Below, piece after piece: positions 39,981-48,725 of a DNA stretch of 64,000 nt. The notes beneath the pieces were generated by a model, which was given only the letters and a program-made list of their open reading frames with translations, did not search any database and was not told the origin of the DNA. Source of the stretch: Nocardia kruczakiae NBRC 101016 (GTDB taxonomy: Bacteria; Actinomycetota; Actinomycetes; Mycobacteriales; Mycobacteriaceae); contig NZ_BDBL01000025.1 in assembly GCF_001612965.1 (NCBI RefSeq), forward strand, positions 1 to 64,000, read 5' to 3'. A program made the position numbers and the translations under genes. Position 1 is the stretch's first letter; each line of letters starts with the position of its first letter.

Positions 39981-42953
39981 TCATGGTTCGATCACCGGCT
40001 TGACGCGGAACGGGGTGTCGCCCATCGCGTCGTCCAGCCAGTCCGTGGAGGTCAGATACTTCGGCCGCCGATGCTGGCCCTGCGCTCCGGAATTGCTCGC
40101 GCTCGAGGCCGGTGTCCCCGCCATACCGGGCTGACCGGGTTGTCCGGGCCGGCCGGCCTGCTGGTCGTACGAATCGTGCTGCCCCGCACCGTAGGAGGAG
40201 AGATCCGCCGGCAGCGACGCGCGCGGAAACTTGTCCGGTTGCCGCGGCTGATCGAGTTGCCGGGGCGGCGTCGTGTCGTCGGTCCCGGTACCGTCGCCGA
40301 CTCCACCGCCTGCTCCCCCGCCGGTATCGGCGCCTCCGCCACCGGCACTGTCGCCGCCGCCACCGGGATCCAGCTGTGCCGCGATATCCGACAGCCCCTC
40401 CATCCCCGGCGTGTGGCTGAGGTCGCGCAGCCGTTCCGCCAGCGCGCGCAGCGGATCGGTGGCGTCCGTGCCCGACAACAGTTGATCCAGACCGGGAATG
40501 CCCGAGAGCAGATGACTCAGATCCGGATTGCCGGACAGCAGCTGATCCAACCCTGTCGAGCCCGACACCAGCTGGTCCAGGCCGGGGATACCGGCCAGGA
40601 GATGACTCAGATCCGGGTTGGTCGCCAGCAACTGGTCGAATCCGGGAATGCCGGACAGCAGTTGGCCCAGGCCGGTCAGGCTGTCGTGGGCGGTCCGACC
40701 GAGCTGGTTCAGCGCCTGTTCGCCGCCCGAGAGCAGCGATTCGAGCGGGTTGGAGCTGCCTGCGGTTCCGCCGAGCAGCGATTCGAGCGGATTCGTAGCA
40801 CCGGTCCCACCGAGCAGCGATTCCAGCGGATTCGAGCTTCCCGTCGTCGCCGAATCGCCGAAGGACGGCACCGTCTGCCCGAGGCTGTCGCCGGTGGTGC
40901 CGGTTCCGGCTTCCGTATTCTGTTCTCCCGCAAGCCCGGACAGGAGATCGTCGAGCGACGGCAGTTGCTGTTGGCCGTTCTTGGCCGCGCCGGCCCCGGA
41001 TTGCTGCGTCTTGCCGAGATTCGACGGAATCGTCGACGACCCCGTCCCCGAGGTCGATCCGGTACCGGTCGACGAACCGGTGCCACTGCCGCTCGGACCC
41101 GAATACGGCGTGCTGCTGGGACCGGAACTGCCGCCGGAGGATCCGCCGGTGTCACCGAGACCGGCGGAATTGAGCAGGTCGCTCAGATTCGGGAGTTGCT
41201 GATTGGACTCGCCGCTACCCGGCATGCTGTCGTAGTTGCTCGGGATCTGTGAACTCTTGCTCGTCCTGCCGGAACCCGAACTCGCCCCGGATCCACCGCC
41301 GTAGCCGCCGCCCGTGCCGCCTCCGTAACCCGAGCCGGTGTAGTCGGAACCGCTGCCGTACTCCGCGCCGCTCCCGTAACCCTCGCCACTCCCATAACCT
41401 TGGCCGCTGCCATTGCCTTGGCCGCTGCCATAGCCCTCACCGCTGCCATAGCCCTCACCGCTGCCGTAACCGGACCCACTGCCGTAACCGGACCCACTGT
41501 CATAGCCCGAACCACTGTCGTAGCCGCCCCCGTAGCCGGAGCCACTCCCCGAACCCGAACTGTGGGATCCCTCTTCGTATCCGGCCTCGTAGCCCTGCTC
41601 GTATGCCGCTTGGAGCTGCTGCGATGTGGCGCCGCTGCCGGACCCACTGCCATAGCCGGAACCGCTGCCGTACCCGGACCCACTGCCGTAACCCGAACCG
41701 CTCCCGTACCCCGACCCACTGCCGTAGCCCGACCCACTCCCGTAACCGGAACCGCTCCCGTAACCGGAACCGCTCCCGTAACCGGAACCGCTGCCGTAAC
41801 CCGAACCGCTGCCGTAACCGGACCCGCTGCCGTAACCCGAACCGCTGCCGTAACCCGATCCGCTGCCATAGCCCGAACCACTCCCGTAACCCGAACCACT
41901 TCCGGACCCACTTCCCGATCCCGAACCACTGCCGGAACCGGATCCACTGCCCGACGTGCTGCCACCGCCCGTCTGACCCGGAATGGCGATCGTCGGAATC
42001 GTCGAGATCGTCGATTTCATCGGATCCGCGTAGTACTTCTTGTAATTGGCGCGGTATTCGTCGGTGTGGTGATGTTTGCAGCCCGTCTTCTCCGGCTGTC
42101 CGGGAGTCGGCATCGACTTGCGGGTCGCCTCGAGCCAGTCGCTGGTGTACCGCAAACTCGCCCCGGTCACCTTGATGGCGTCGATCAGATCCTGCGTGCT
42201 GTCCTTGTAATTGCGCACGGCGGTCACCGCCGCGGCCGACGCGTCACCGGTCCAGCTGGCCTGCAACTTCGCGATCTGGTCCGCGTAGGTGGCCATATTG
42301 CTCGATATCAGTTTCGACATCGAATCCCAGAACCCGGACAGATCCATCGGCGGCTGCGCGTGAATCGTCTGACCCAGCTGAATCATCTGATCCCAGTCCA
42401 GGCTGTCCGGATTCTCGATGTTGATGGTGACCGAATCGGTCTTACCGCCGTAACCCTGAATCGCCTCGGGAAAACTCGGCATCGACCAGCTGTCGTCGAC
42501 GAAATCCTGATTGAGGTCGGCGACCAGACTCCCCCCGTTCGAGGAAAGTTTGGGCGGCGTCACATTGCTCGTGACGTTCTTGGGTTTGGCGATCGTGTCG
42601 AAATTGAACGTCGAGCTGTGCTCGTGCGCGGCGAACGTCTTACCGGCGGCGACGAAGGTGTCGAACTGATCGCGAACCACATTCGCATGCGTCATCAGCG
42701 AGTTGTACAGTGCCGCACCGTGATTGCTGTAGACACCCGCGAGGTCCCGGCTGGACTGCAGAATGCTGAAGGCGCCGACCTCGTGCGCGCGAGTGTCGTG
42801 GACCGATTGCGCCAATGCCTCCAGATTGGCGATCAGCTGCGCCGCGGCATCGGTGGCGGCCTTGATGTCCTTCGTATCGAATTGCAGCACACCGGAATTC
42901 GCCGCGCCCAGAATCTGCGTCCATTCGGTGGTATCCGCATTCGGCAACGTCAT
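39981..42953 (-). CDS. EspB-like large WXG protein with Gly-Ser-Tyr repeats (cassette B)
   Basis: The 990-residue product has a helical N-terminal region (about 1-320) with the WxG turn SWTGDAS near 240, then a Gly-Ser-Tyr repeat domain with about 15 tandem GYGSGS units. A second, less regular Gly/Ser/Tyr/Glu stretch follows. Next comes a region of repeated NPLESLLGG units and a series of LDQLLSG-type units. The protein ends with the motif RRPKYLTS plus DAMGD, shared with the cassette A protein. No signal peptide or transmembrane helix is seen. A secreted, repetitive surface or matrix-like ESX substrate is the best inference. Confidence 0.6.
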   Translation of the reverse strand: MTLPNADTTEWTQILGAANSGVLQFDTKDIKAATDAAAQLIANLEALAQSVHDTRAHEVGAFSILQSSRDLAGVYSNHGAALYNSLMTHANVVRDQFDTFVAAGKTFAAHEHSSTFNFDTIAKPKNVTSNVTPPKLSSNGGSLVADLNQDFVDDSWSMPSFPEAIQGYGGKTDSVTINIENPDSLDWDQMIQLGQTIHAQPPMDLSGFWDSMSKLISSNMATYADQIAKLQASWTGDASAAAVTAVRNYKDSTQDLIDAIKVTGASLRYTSDWLEATRKSMPTPGQPEKTGCKHHHTDEYRANYKKYYADPMKSTISTIPTIAIPGQTGGGSTSGSGSGSGSGSGSGSGSGSGSGYGSGSGYGSGSGYGSGSGYGSGSGYGSGSGYGSGSGYGSGSGYGSGSGYGSGSGYGSGSGYGSGSGYGSGSGYGSGSGYGSGSGSGATSQQLQAAYEQGYEAGYEEGSHSSGSGSGSGYGGGYDSGSGYDSGSGYGSGSGYGSGEGYGSGEGYGSGQGNGSGQGYGSGEGYGSGAEYGSGSDYTGSGYGGGTGGGYGGGSGASSGSGRTSKSSQIPSNYDSMPGSGESNQQLPNLSDLLNSAGLGDTGGSSGGSSGPSSTPYSGPSGSGTGSSTGTGSTSGTGSSTIPSNLGKTQQSGAGAAKNGQQQLPSLDDLLSGLAGEQNTEAGTGTTGDSLGQTVPSFGDSATTGSSNPLESLLGGTGATNPLESLLGGTAGSSNPLESLLSGGEQALNQLGRTAHDSLTGLGQLLSGIPGFDQLLATNPDLSHLLAGIPGLDQLVSGSTGLDQLLSGNPDLSHLLSGIPGLDQLLSGTDATDPLRALAERLRDLSHTPGMEGLSDIAAQLDPGGGGDSAGGGGADTGGGAGGGVGDGTGTDDTTPPRQLDQPRQPDKFPRASLPADLSSYGAGQHDSYDQQAGRPGQPGQPGMAGTPASSASNSGAQGQHRRPKYLTSTDWLDDAMGDTPFRVKPVIEP
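41641..41960 (-). repeat. 18-bp tandem repeats encoding GYGSGS
   Basis: A near-perfect 18-bp unit encoding GYGSGS is repeated about 15 times head to tail, then grades into pure Gly-Ser dipeptides. Copies differ mainly at third codon positions. Copy-number variation by slippage or recombination is likely. There are no spacers, so this is not a CRISPR array. Confidence 0.9.
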
Positions 42954-42955
42954 GA

Positions 42956-43288
42956 TCAGCCTCCGAGACCTTGGGTCGAACCTTGTTCGGCGGCTCTGAA
43001 CTGGTCGGCGGCCGAACGCTCACCCTCGGCGAACTGAAACAGGGCATCGGCCATGCCGTAGCCGCCGTCGACCATATTGGCCCGCGTCGTCTTGTACCCC
43101 TTGTCACCGTCGGCGAACTTCTTGCCGGACTTGTCGTTTCCCCACGGCTGGTTGGTGGAGTCGTTCTCGATTCCGGTGAGCGTGTTGTGCAGGGTATCGA
43201 TCACGCCCCGCACTTTGTGTGAGACGTCCTCGGGCAGGTCGGCGGCTCTGGTCAGCGCGTCGACATCCACCTCGATCTTCTCCGCCAT
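42956..43288 (-). CDS. WXG100-like small ESX substrate (cassette B)
   Basis: This 110-residue helical protein (MAEKIEVDVDALTRAADL) has a PWGNDKSGKKF turn and aligns along its length with the cassette A protein at 38244-38564. It lies 21 bp downstream of the CpnT-N-like gene and 2 bp upstream of the EspB-like gene, so it belongs to the cassette operon. Its secretion is inferred from family and context. Confidence 0.72.
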   Translation of the reverse strand: MAEKIEVDVDALTRAADLPEDVSHKVRGVIDTLHNTLTGIENDSTNQPWGNDKSGKKFADGDKGYKTTRANMVDGGYGMADALFQFAEGERSAADQFRAAEQGSTQGLGG

Positions 43289-43309
43289 TGTCAGTCCCTA
43301 CCTGTGTGC

Positions 43310-46081
43310 CTACATCTGGAACGGCTTGTCGACATTCGGATCGCCCCCGCCCGGATCGTTCGCACCCGGATCGTCCGTGGCCGGATTGCCGGTGGGCGGA
43401 TTGTCTGCGGCCGCCGCGCGCGGTGCGGGTGGAGGTTCGGCCGCGTCCAGCCACGCTTGCTCGCCCGGCGCATCAGGCGCGTCGAAATGCGCCGGCATCG
43501 GACCGATCTCCGGCACCTTCTTCGGCCGCGACTTCGCGCGATAGTCCTTACCCGGCCCCAGCGGTTTCCCCGGATCCTGCGGCTCGGCCGGATCGGACGG
43601 TGGGGGCGGAGCCGGAGCCGGTCGCGACGGCGTCATGTAATTCGGATCCGACGGGTCGCGGAAACCACCGCCACCTTGCCCACCATTCACCGGCGGCGCA
43701 GGAGCAGGGCGCGACGGGGTCATGTAGTTCGGATCCGAGGGATCGCGGAAACCACCGCCACCCTGACCACCATTCACCGGCGGAGCGGGAGCCGGACGCG
43801 ACGGCGTCAAGTAATTCGGATCCGACGGATCGCGGAAACCACCGCCACCCTGCCCTCCGGTGGAGGGATTCGGCGCGGGAGCAGTGGGCGGACCCGGTTG
43901 GGTGAACGGCCGGGAAAAGTTCGGCGGGTTACTCGGGTTACCCGTCGAATTCGCCACTGGCGCAGCGTGAATCGGCGCCGACGACGAACTCACCGGCCCG
44001 CCCGCCGACGCTCCCGGCTGCGTGAACGGCCGGGAGAAGTTCGGCGGGTTGTTCGAATTCCCCACCGGCGCGGCGTTGATCGAGGGCCCCGGGCGAGAGC
44101 CGGGGGCCGCGTTCGCGGAGCTGCCGGCCGGATGCGGGGCGGATCCGTCGCCACCGCCCACCGGCGGCGCGGGGGCCGGACGCGACGGCGTCATATAGTT
44201 CGGATCCGAGGGTGAGCGGAACCCACCGCCTCCTTGTCCGCCGTTCACCGGCGGCGCGGGAGCCGGACGCGACGGGGTCATGTAATTCGAGTCCGACGGA
44301 TCCCGGAAACCACCACCGCCCTGACCACCATTCACCGGCGGGGCGGGAGCAGGGCGCGACGGGGTCATGTAGTTCGGATCCGACGGATCGCGAAAGCCAC
44401 CTCCACCGTGCCCACCGTTCACCGGCGGTGCGGGAGCCGGACGCGACGGAGTCATGTAATTCGGATCCGACGGATCGCGAAAGCCACCTCCACCGTGCCC
44501 ACCGTTCACCGGCGGTGCGGGAGCCGGACGCGACGGAGTCATATAGTTCGGATCCGACGGATCACGGAAACCACCACCACCGTGCCCTCCGGACGCCGAC
44601 TGGTGCTGACCACCGAAGCCCGGTGTGCCCGAATGGTTTGCGCCACCACCGGTACCGGCCGCCTGGGTCGGCGGGGCGGGAGCCGGGCGCGACGGCGTCA
44701 TGTAATTCGGATCGGACGGATCGCGGAAACCCCCACCACTGTTCACCGGCGGGGCGGGAGCCGGGCGCGACGGAGTCATATAGTTCGGATCCGACGGATC
44801 ACGGAAACTCCCACCCTGCTGGTGATTTCCGCCCGTATTCGTCGTCGCGGCATTCGTCGTGGTGCCGGGGTGCGTCGTCGACGACGACTCGGTCTGTCCC
44901 GGTACCGGCCGCGGCGTCAGCGGATTGTTGGTGGGTGGTGTTTTCGGCGGGGCCCAGGGCGCTTTCGCATTCATCCACAGGTTGAATCGCGGGTCACCCT
45001 CGGTATCGGTGGTCGTCTTCGTACCGAGACCGCGCATACCGCCGACCATGCCACCGCGGGCCGCACTACCGACCCACCCCTCCGGCCCCGCGAAGGCGCC
45101 CGCGATATCGCCGGTCACCGCACCCGCGCCGATATTGCCGAAGATGTTGCCGAAGACACCGGCCGTGGCGCCGATGGTCGCCCCTTGCAGGAACATTCCC
45201 GACCGGAACGGCATATTGGTGATCGCGCCGCCGAATTTCTTGTCCAGATTGCCGATCCCGAAGCCCATGTAGCGGCCGAGTTCGCGACTGGGAATGGTGC
45301 TCAACGCCGACGCCGCCCAGGAGGCGCCGAATTCCTTCCAGTTGAATCCGTGCCGTTTACCGTCCGCGATCTGCGCGCCCTGCACGATCGCATTGGTCAC
45401 CGGCGCCCAGAGCGCGCCCTCACCGAATTTCAGCGTGTAGACACCCATGCCCTTGGCGGTGGGCAGAATCGTCTTGGCCTTGTACTTCCAGGTCTGCCCC
45501 TTCATCCCCTTCCAGGTATCGGCCGAGAGGATGTGTTTGAACCAGTACCGGGAGGCACCGTTGAGTTCGCCGCGGGTCGCGAATCCCAACTTCGCCCACG
45601 CCCGTTCGAGTGCGTTCTGCAGGGCGTCGGCGATGAATTTCACGATCGATCGGGTGGTGCCGATCGCGGCCGCCTCCACCGCCGGTGCGGTCGGCGGGAA
45701 CAGCCATGCCCAGGCGATCTCGACCAGCAGAATGCACAGCGAGACAATGATGTTGATCTTCGCCGACTGCAGTTCGGTGCCGACGTCGAAGGTCGAATCA
45801 CCGATGGTCTTGAACGATTCGGCCAGCGTCGCGAGCGACTGGTCCCCCTGCAGGAAGACATCGAACAGCTTGCCGATCTGATCGGCGGCATCACCCGCCG
45901 GAAAGGCCGCCATCGCCGCGGTTTTCGCGCTCTCGATGCCGGGGACCTGCGCCGCGAGATCCTTGGACGCCTGCTCCCAGGCCCGCGACACCGCCCACAT
46001 CTTGTCTTCGTCACCGTCGGGCCAGCTCGCACCGGCAACCCGGGCGATCGGACGTACGGGCGGGGGCAGGTACAGGCTCAC
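43310..46081 (-). CDS. CpnT-N-like protein with Pro-rich repeat tail (cassette B)
   Basis: The 923-residue product shares the N-terminal WXG-like helical domain of the giant protein: ASWPDGDEDKMWAVSRAW, a hydrophobic segment near 110-130 and LFPPTAPAVEAA. The region from about 140 to 370 is helical and Gly-rich with membrane-active character. A tail from about 410 to 860 contains ten copies of FRDPSDPNYMTPSRPAPAPP. There is no recognisable toxin domain at the C-terminus, which is acidic and Pro-rich. It may be a channel or carrier-only relative of CpnT, which forms outer-membrane channels. It lies 6 bp after the YbaB-like gene. Confidence 0.65.
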   Translation of the reverse strand: MSLYLPPPVRPIARVAGASWPDGDEDKMWAVSRAWEQASKDLAAQVPGIESAKTAAMAAFPAGDAADQIGKLFDVFLQGDQSLATLAESFKTIGDSTFDVGTELQSAKINIIVSLCILLVEIAWAWLFPPTAPAVEAAAIGTTRSIVKFIADALQNALERAWAKLGFATRGELNGASRYWFKHILSADTWKGMKGQTWKYKAKTILPTAKGMGVYTLKFGEGALWAPVTNAIVQGAQIADGKRHGFNWKEFGASWAASALSTIPSRELGRYMGFGIGNLDKKFGGAITNMPFRSGMFLQGATIGATAGVFGNIFGNIGAGAVTGDIAGAFAGPEGWVGSAARGGMVGGMRGLGTKTTTDTEGDPRFNLWMNAKAPWAPPKTPPTNNPLTPRPVPGQTESSSTTHPGTTTNAATTNTGGNHQQGGSFRDPSDPNYMTPSRPAPAPPVNSGGGFRDPSDPNYMTPSRPAPAPPTQAAGTGGGANHSGTPGFGGQHQSASGGHGGGGFRDPSDPNYMTPSRPAPAPPVNGGHGGGGFRDPSDPNYMTPSRPAPAPPVNGGHGGGGFRDPSDPNYMTPSRPAPAPPVNGGQGGGGFRDPSDSNYMTPSRPAPAPPVNGGQGGGGFRSPSDPNYMTPSRPAPAPPVGGGDGSAPHPAGSSANAAPGSRPGPSINAAPVGNSNNPPNFSRPFTQPGASAGGPVSSSSAPIHAAPVANSTGNPSNPPNFSRPFTQPGPPTAPAPNPSTGGQGGGGFRDPSDPNYLTPSRPAPAPPVNGGQGGGGFRDPSDPNYMTPSRPAPAPPVNGGQGGGGFRDPSDPNYMTPSRPAPAPPPPSDPAEPQDPGKPLGPGKDYRAKSRPKKVPEIGPMPAHFDAPDAPGEQAWLDAAEPPPAPRAAAADNPPTGNPATDDPGANDPGGGDPNVDKPFQM
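43600..44835 (-). repeat. Ten repeats encoding FRDPSDPNYMTPSRPAPAPP
   Basis: Ten copies of a roughly 60-84-bp unit occur in two blocks of seven and three. They are separated by a stretch carrying two copies of NFSRPFTQPG. Copies are nearly identical at protein level; single variants include SDSNY, SDPNYL and FRSPS. Nucleotide identity between some neighbours is near complete, indicating recent duplication or gene conversion. Confidence 0.9.
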
Positions 46082-46087
46082 GGCGGA

Positions 46088-46561
46088 TCAGTCCTCGTCG
46101 GACACCATCGAACGGTGCGCGCTACCGTCCATCGGATGCGCGGGCGGGACGTCGCGATAATCCTCGACCCGGGTCGGTGTCGGTGGCGCGGTGGGCATCA
46201 TCTGCCCGAGATCCGGTGCGCCCTCGACGAATTCCGACAATTTGGGCAACTGTAGCTTGCGTTCACGCAGCGGCCGCATCAGTTCAGCGCCCAGGCGCAG
46301 CACCTCGGCCGCGGCCTGCTGCACCGCCGCGGTCATCCCGGCGGCGATCTCGTCGTAGGTCAGATCCGCGATATCGTCGGCGAATTTCGTCTCGATCAGC
46401 AGCCCGTCGGCATTGACCGTCACCCGAATTCGCTGCTCACAGGCGCTCGCCGTGGCCGTCAGACGGGAGCGTCGCAACTGGATCTCCGCGATCCCGCGCA
46501 ATTGCTCGTCGAGCCCCTCGAGCACCGTCATCATGTCGGCATGGAGCCGTTCGTTGACCAC
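46088..46561 (-). CDS. YbaB/EbfC-family protein (cassette B)
   Basis: The GTG at 46561 is preceded by GGAGG at good spacing and gives 157 residues; an upstream in-frame start reads as a Leu run and is unlikely. The protein has the YbaB pattern: a long helix, VTVNADGLLIETKF, a second helix, PLRERK, then LPKLSEFVEGAPD. It is a paralogue of 37718-38218. It heads cassette B. EspL-like function is inferred. Confidence 0.7.
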   Translation of the reverse strand: MVNERLHADMMTVLEGLDEQLRGIAEIQLRRSRLTATASACEQRIRVTVNADGLLIETKFADDIADLTYDEIAAGMTAAVQQAAAEVLRLGAELMRPLRERKLQLPKLSEFVEGAPDLGQMMPTAPPTPTRVEDYRDVPPAHPMDGSAHRSMVSDED

Positions 46562-46637
46562 TGCCACCTCCACCGTCGACGCGCGCAGTAGCAACAACAG
46601 CACACCAGGTTGAATATCCGGTGGCGCCCAAGGAAAT

Positions 46638-47441
46638 TCAGTGTCGACTACCGCCGTGCACCCGGGACAGATGGGTGGCCAGCGCCTCGAAGATCAGGAA
46701 GTTCGGAATATCGCTCACCATCGCCGAGGTCAGCGCGAACCAGCGCCCGGCGACGTCGACGCTGAGCCGGCCGTCGGAGATCGACACCTGATTCACCTGC
46801 GTCCACGGCGCCGACTTGCGCGGCGAGCCGACCTCGTACCACGTCATCCCCAGCTCGCCGAACACGAGCCGATGCCCCGCCTGCAGGGCCGCCAGTGCCT
46901 GCGGCAGCTGAGCGTCGGTGACGGCCCGCTGAATCGCCGGACCCCACTGCTGCGGATCCGATATACCGTCGCCGACAACGAAATTCGTACCGGCGAGATC
47001 GGTGAGGGTGTAGGCGTAGGTGGTGCCGATGTGATGGCCGTTGCGCATATGCCGCACGATGTTCTGGTACACGGTGGTGCTGTCGTAGCGCACCGCCCAC
47101 AACCGTCCCAGCAGGGCCGCGACCAGTCCCCGCTCGTAGAGGTCCAGCCGAGCGCCCTCATAACTGCGGGTGTATCGGAACGCCCGAATCAGCGCCGGTA
47201 CCAACACGATCGGGAAGATCGCGGCCAGGATGCCGAGCACCGGCTGCCGCACCGCGAACGACACCACCGCGGCGATCACCCCGGCGGTCGCGAGCACGAT
47301 CAGCACGATCTTGCCGCCCGTCCGCGGCGACCGCGGCAGATACGTCTGCTGATGCCGGCCCAGCCCGGACCGCGCGGCCAGATCGCCGATCGCCGCCGCC
47401 AGTTCCCGATCGTTACCCTCGGCCATCGCCGAACCGGCCAC
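46638..47441 (-). CDS. DUF6585-like membrane protein
   Basis: The GTG at 47441 follows GAGGGG and gives about 267 residues. Two hydrophobic segments (about 41-64 and 67-87) are followed by YTRSYEGARLDLYERGLV and a beta-rich C-terminal domain, a layout resembling DUF6585 proteins. No enzyme motif is visible. The gene lies 76 bp upstream of cassette B on the same strand, so cotranscription is possible. A specific role in ESX cannot be claimed. Confidence 0.6.
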   Translation of the reverse strand: MAGSAMAEGNDRELAAAIGDLAARSGLGRHQQTYLPRSPRTGGKIVLIVLATAGVIAAVVSFAVRQPVLGILAAIFPIVLVPALIRAFRYTRSYEGARLDLYERGLVAALLGRLWAVRYDSTTVYQNIVRHMRNGHHIGTTYAYTLTDLAGTNFVVGDGISDPQQWGPAIQRAVTDAQLPQALAALQAGHRLVFGELGMTWYEVGSPRKSAPWTQVNQVSISDGRLSVDVAGRWFALTSAMVSDIPNFLIFEALATHLSRVHGGSRH

Positions 47442-47661
47442 AGTCCCCCCTCGACACACGATTACCGAGTCAGCTTAATCGACGTGGCGCGACCGACACC
47501 GCTGTGGCACACCCGCAGCGCCTCGCCGCACCGCTTGTGAGATGTCCAATGCGCACACCGGAACCGATCGATCGCACCGGCCCGCGAGTTAGGTTCTCGA
47601 CCAGCAGATATTCATCGACACGTGCGGTCACGACACCGTACGCCGACTGAGAGGAGGGCCC

Positions 47662-47859
47662 GTGACCGAACGCAGTATCGCCATGAACCCCGGAGTGCAC
47701 GAGGTTCTCGACTACTTCGGCAAATGTCCCGAATGCGGTTATCCCGCACGGGCTTCGGCCGATTTCGCCGGGGCGCCCACCGTCGTCGCCAGCTGCGACC
47801 GCCCGTGCGGCTGGACCGGCGTGGTACCACTCACCACCATGACCGGGCGTACGGCGTAA
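47662..47859 (+). CDS. Small zinc-ribbon-like protein of unknown function
   Basis: This 65-residue protein has CPECG followed by CDRPCGW, giving two cysteine pairs (CxxC and CxxxC) that could bind one zinc ion. The start is GTG, preceded by GAGGAGGG at ideal spacing, which supports real translation. It diverges from the DUF6585-like gene and converges on map, with a hairpin terminator downstream. Function is unknown. Confidence 0.6.
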   Translation: MTERSIAMNPGVHEVLDYFGKCPECGYPARASADFAGAPTVVASCDRPCGWTGVVPLTTMTGRTA

Positions 47860-47875
47860 CAGCCCGCCGACAGCA

Positions 47876-47911
47876 CGACGCACCCGCGCCGACGAGGCCA
47901 CGGGTGCGTCG
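47876..47911. terminator. Bidirectional hairpin between the zinc-ribbon gene and map
   Basis: Perfect 11-bp arms at 47876-47886 and 47901-47911 surround a 14-base loop. The hairpin sits between convergent stop codons, directly after the map stop on the minus strand. It probably ends the secY-adk-map transcript. Confidence 0.6.
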
Positions 47912-47919
47912 CGAACGAA

Positions 47920-48720
47920 TTATTCGGGGCGAACGGTCAGGATCCGCGGACCGTCCTCGGTGACCGCCACGGTGTGTTCCCAGTGCGCGGCGCGGCTGCC
48001 GTCGGTGGTGACGACGGTCCAATCATCTTCCAGCACAGTGGTTTCCGTGGTGCCGAGGGTCAACATCGGCTCGATGGCCAGCACCGAACCGACCACCAGT
48101 TTCGGACCGCGTCCGGGCGCGCCCTCGTTGGCGAGGAACGGATCCATATGCATCTGACGGCCGATGCCGTGTCCGCCGTAGCCGTCGACGATGCCGTAGG
48201 CGCGGCCGTGCTCCTTCTCCGCGGCGCGCGTGCCCAGCTCGATCGCGTGCGAGACGTCGGTCAGGCGATTGCCCGGCAGCATGGCCGCGATACCGGCGTC
48301 CATCGACAGCCGGGTGGCCTCGCTGAGCAGCCGGTCGGCCTCGATGACCTCGCCGATGCCGAACGTCCACGCCGAATCGCCGTGCCAGCCCTCGAGAATC
48401 GCACCACAGTCGATGGAAACCAGATCGCCCTCGGCGAGCACCTCGTCCTTCGACGGAATCCCGTGCACCACACGGTCGTTCACCGAGGAACAGATCGATC
48501 CCGGGAAACCGTGATAGCCCTTGAAGGACGGGACTGCGCCCGCTTCCCGGATGGTCTGCTCGGCGACCTCGTCCAATTCCCAGGTCGAGACCCCGGGCTT
48601 GGCGGCGGAGCGCACGGCGACCAGCGCGCGGCCGACGATCGCGCCGGCCGCGGCCATGGCATCGAGCTCACCGGCGGTGCGGAACGGCACCACCTTCTTC
48701 TGCTTGAGGCCGAAAACCAT
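47920..48720 (-). CDS. map: Methionine aminopeptidase, type I
   Basis: Map removes the N-terminal Met from nascent proteins using a dinuclear metal centre. The 266-residue product shows the expected ligands: Asp in SIDCGA, Asp in WHGDSAW, His in GGHGIGRQMH, Glu in AIEPM and Glu in HWEHT. It lies 5 bp after adk in the conserved secY-adk-map order. Confidence 0.96.
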   Translation of the reverse strand: MVFGLKQKKVVPFRTAGELDAMAAAGAIVGRALVAVRSAAKPGVSTWELDEVAEQTIREAGAVPSFKGYHGFPGSICSSVNDRVVHGIPSKDEVLAEGDLVSIDCGAILEGWHGDSAWTFGIGEVIEADRLLSEATRLSMDAGIAAMLPGNRLTDVSHAIELGTRAAEKEHGRAYGIVDGYGGHGIGRQMHMDPFLANEGAPGRGPKLVVGSVLAIEPMLTLGTTETTVLEDDWTVVTTDGSRAAHWEHTVAVTEDGPRILTVRPE

Positions 48721-48725
48721 TCGCC

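Noticed and set aside
41641..41960. Regular 18-bp repeats as a CRISPR array
   Set aside because: The units are directly adjacent with no spacers and stay in frame as GYGSGS codons.
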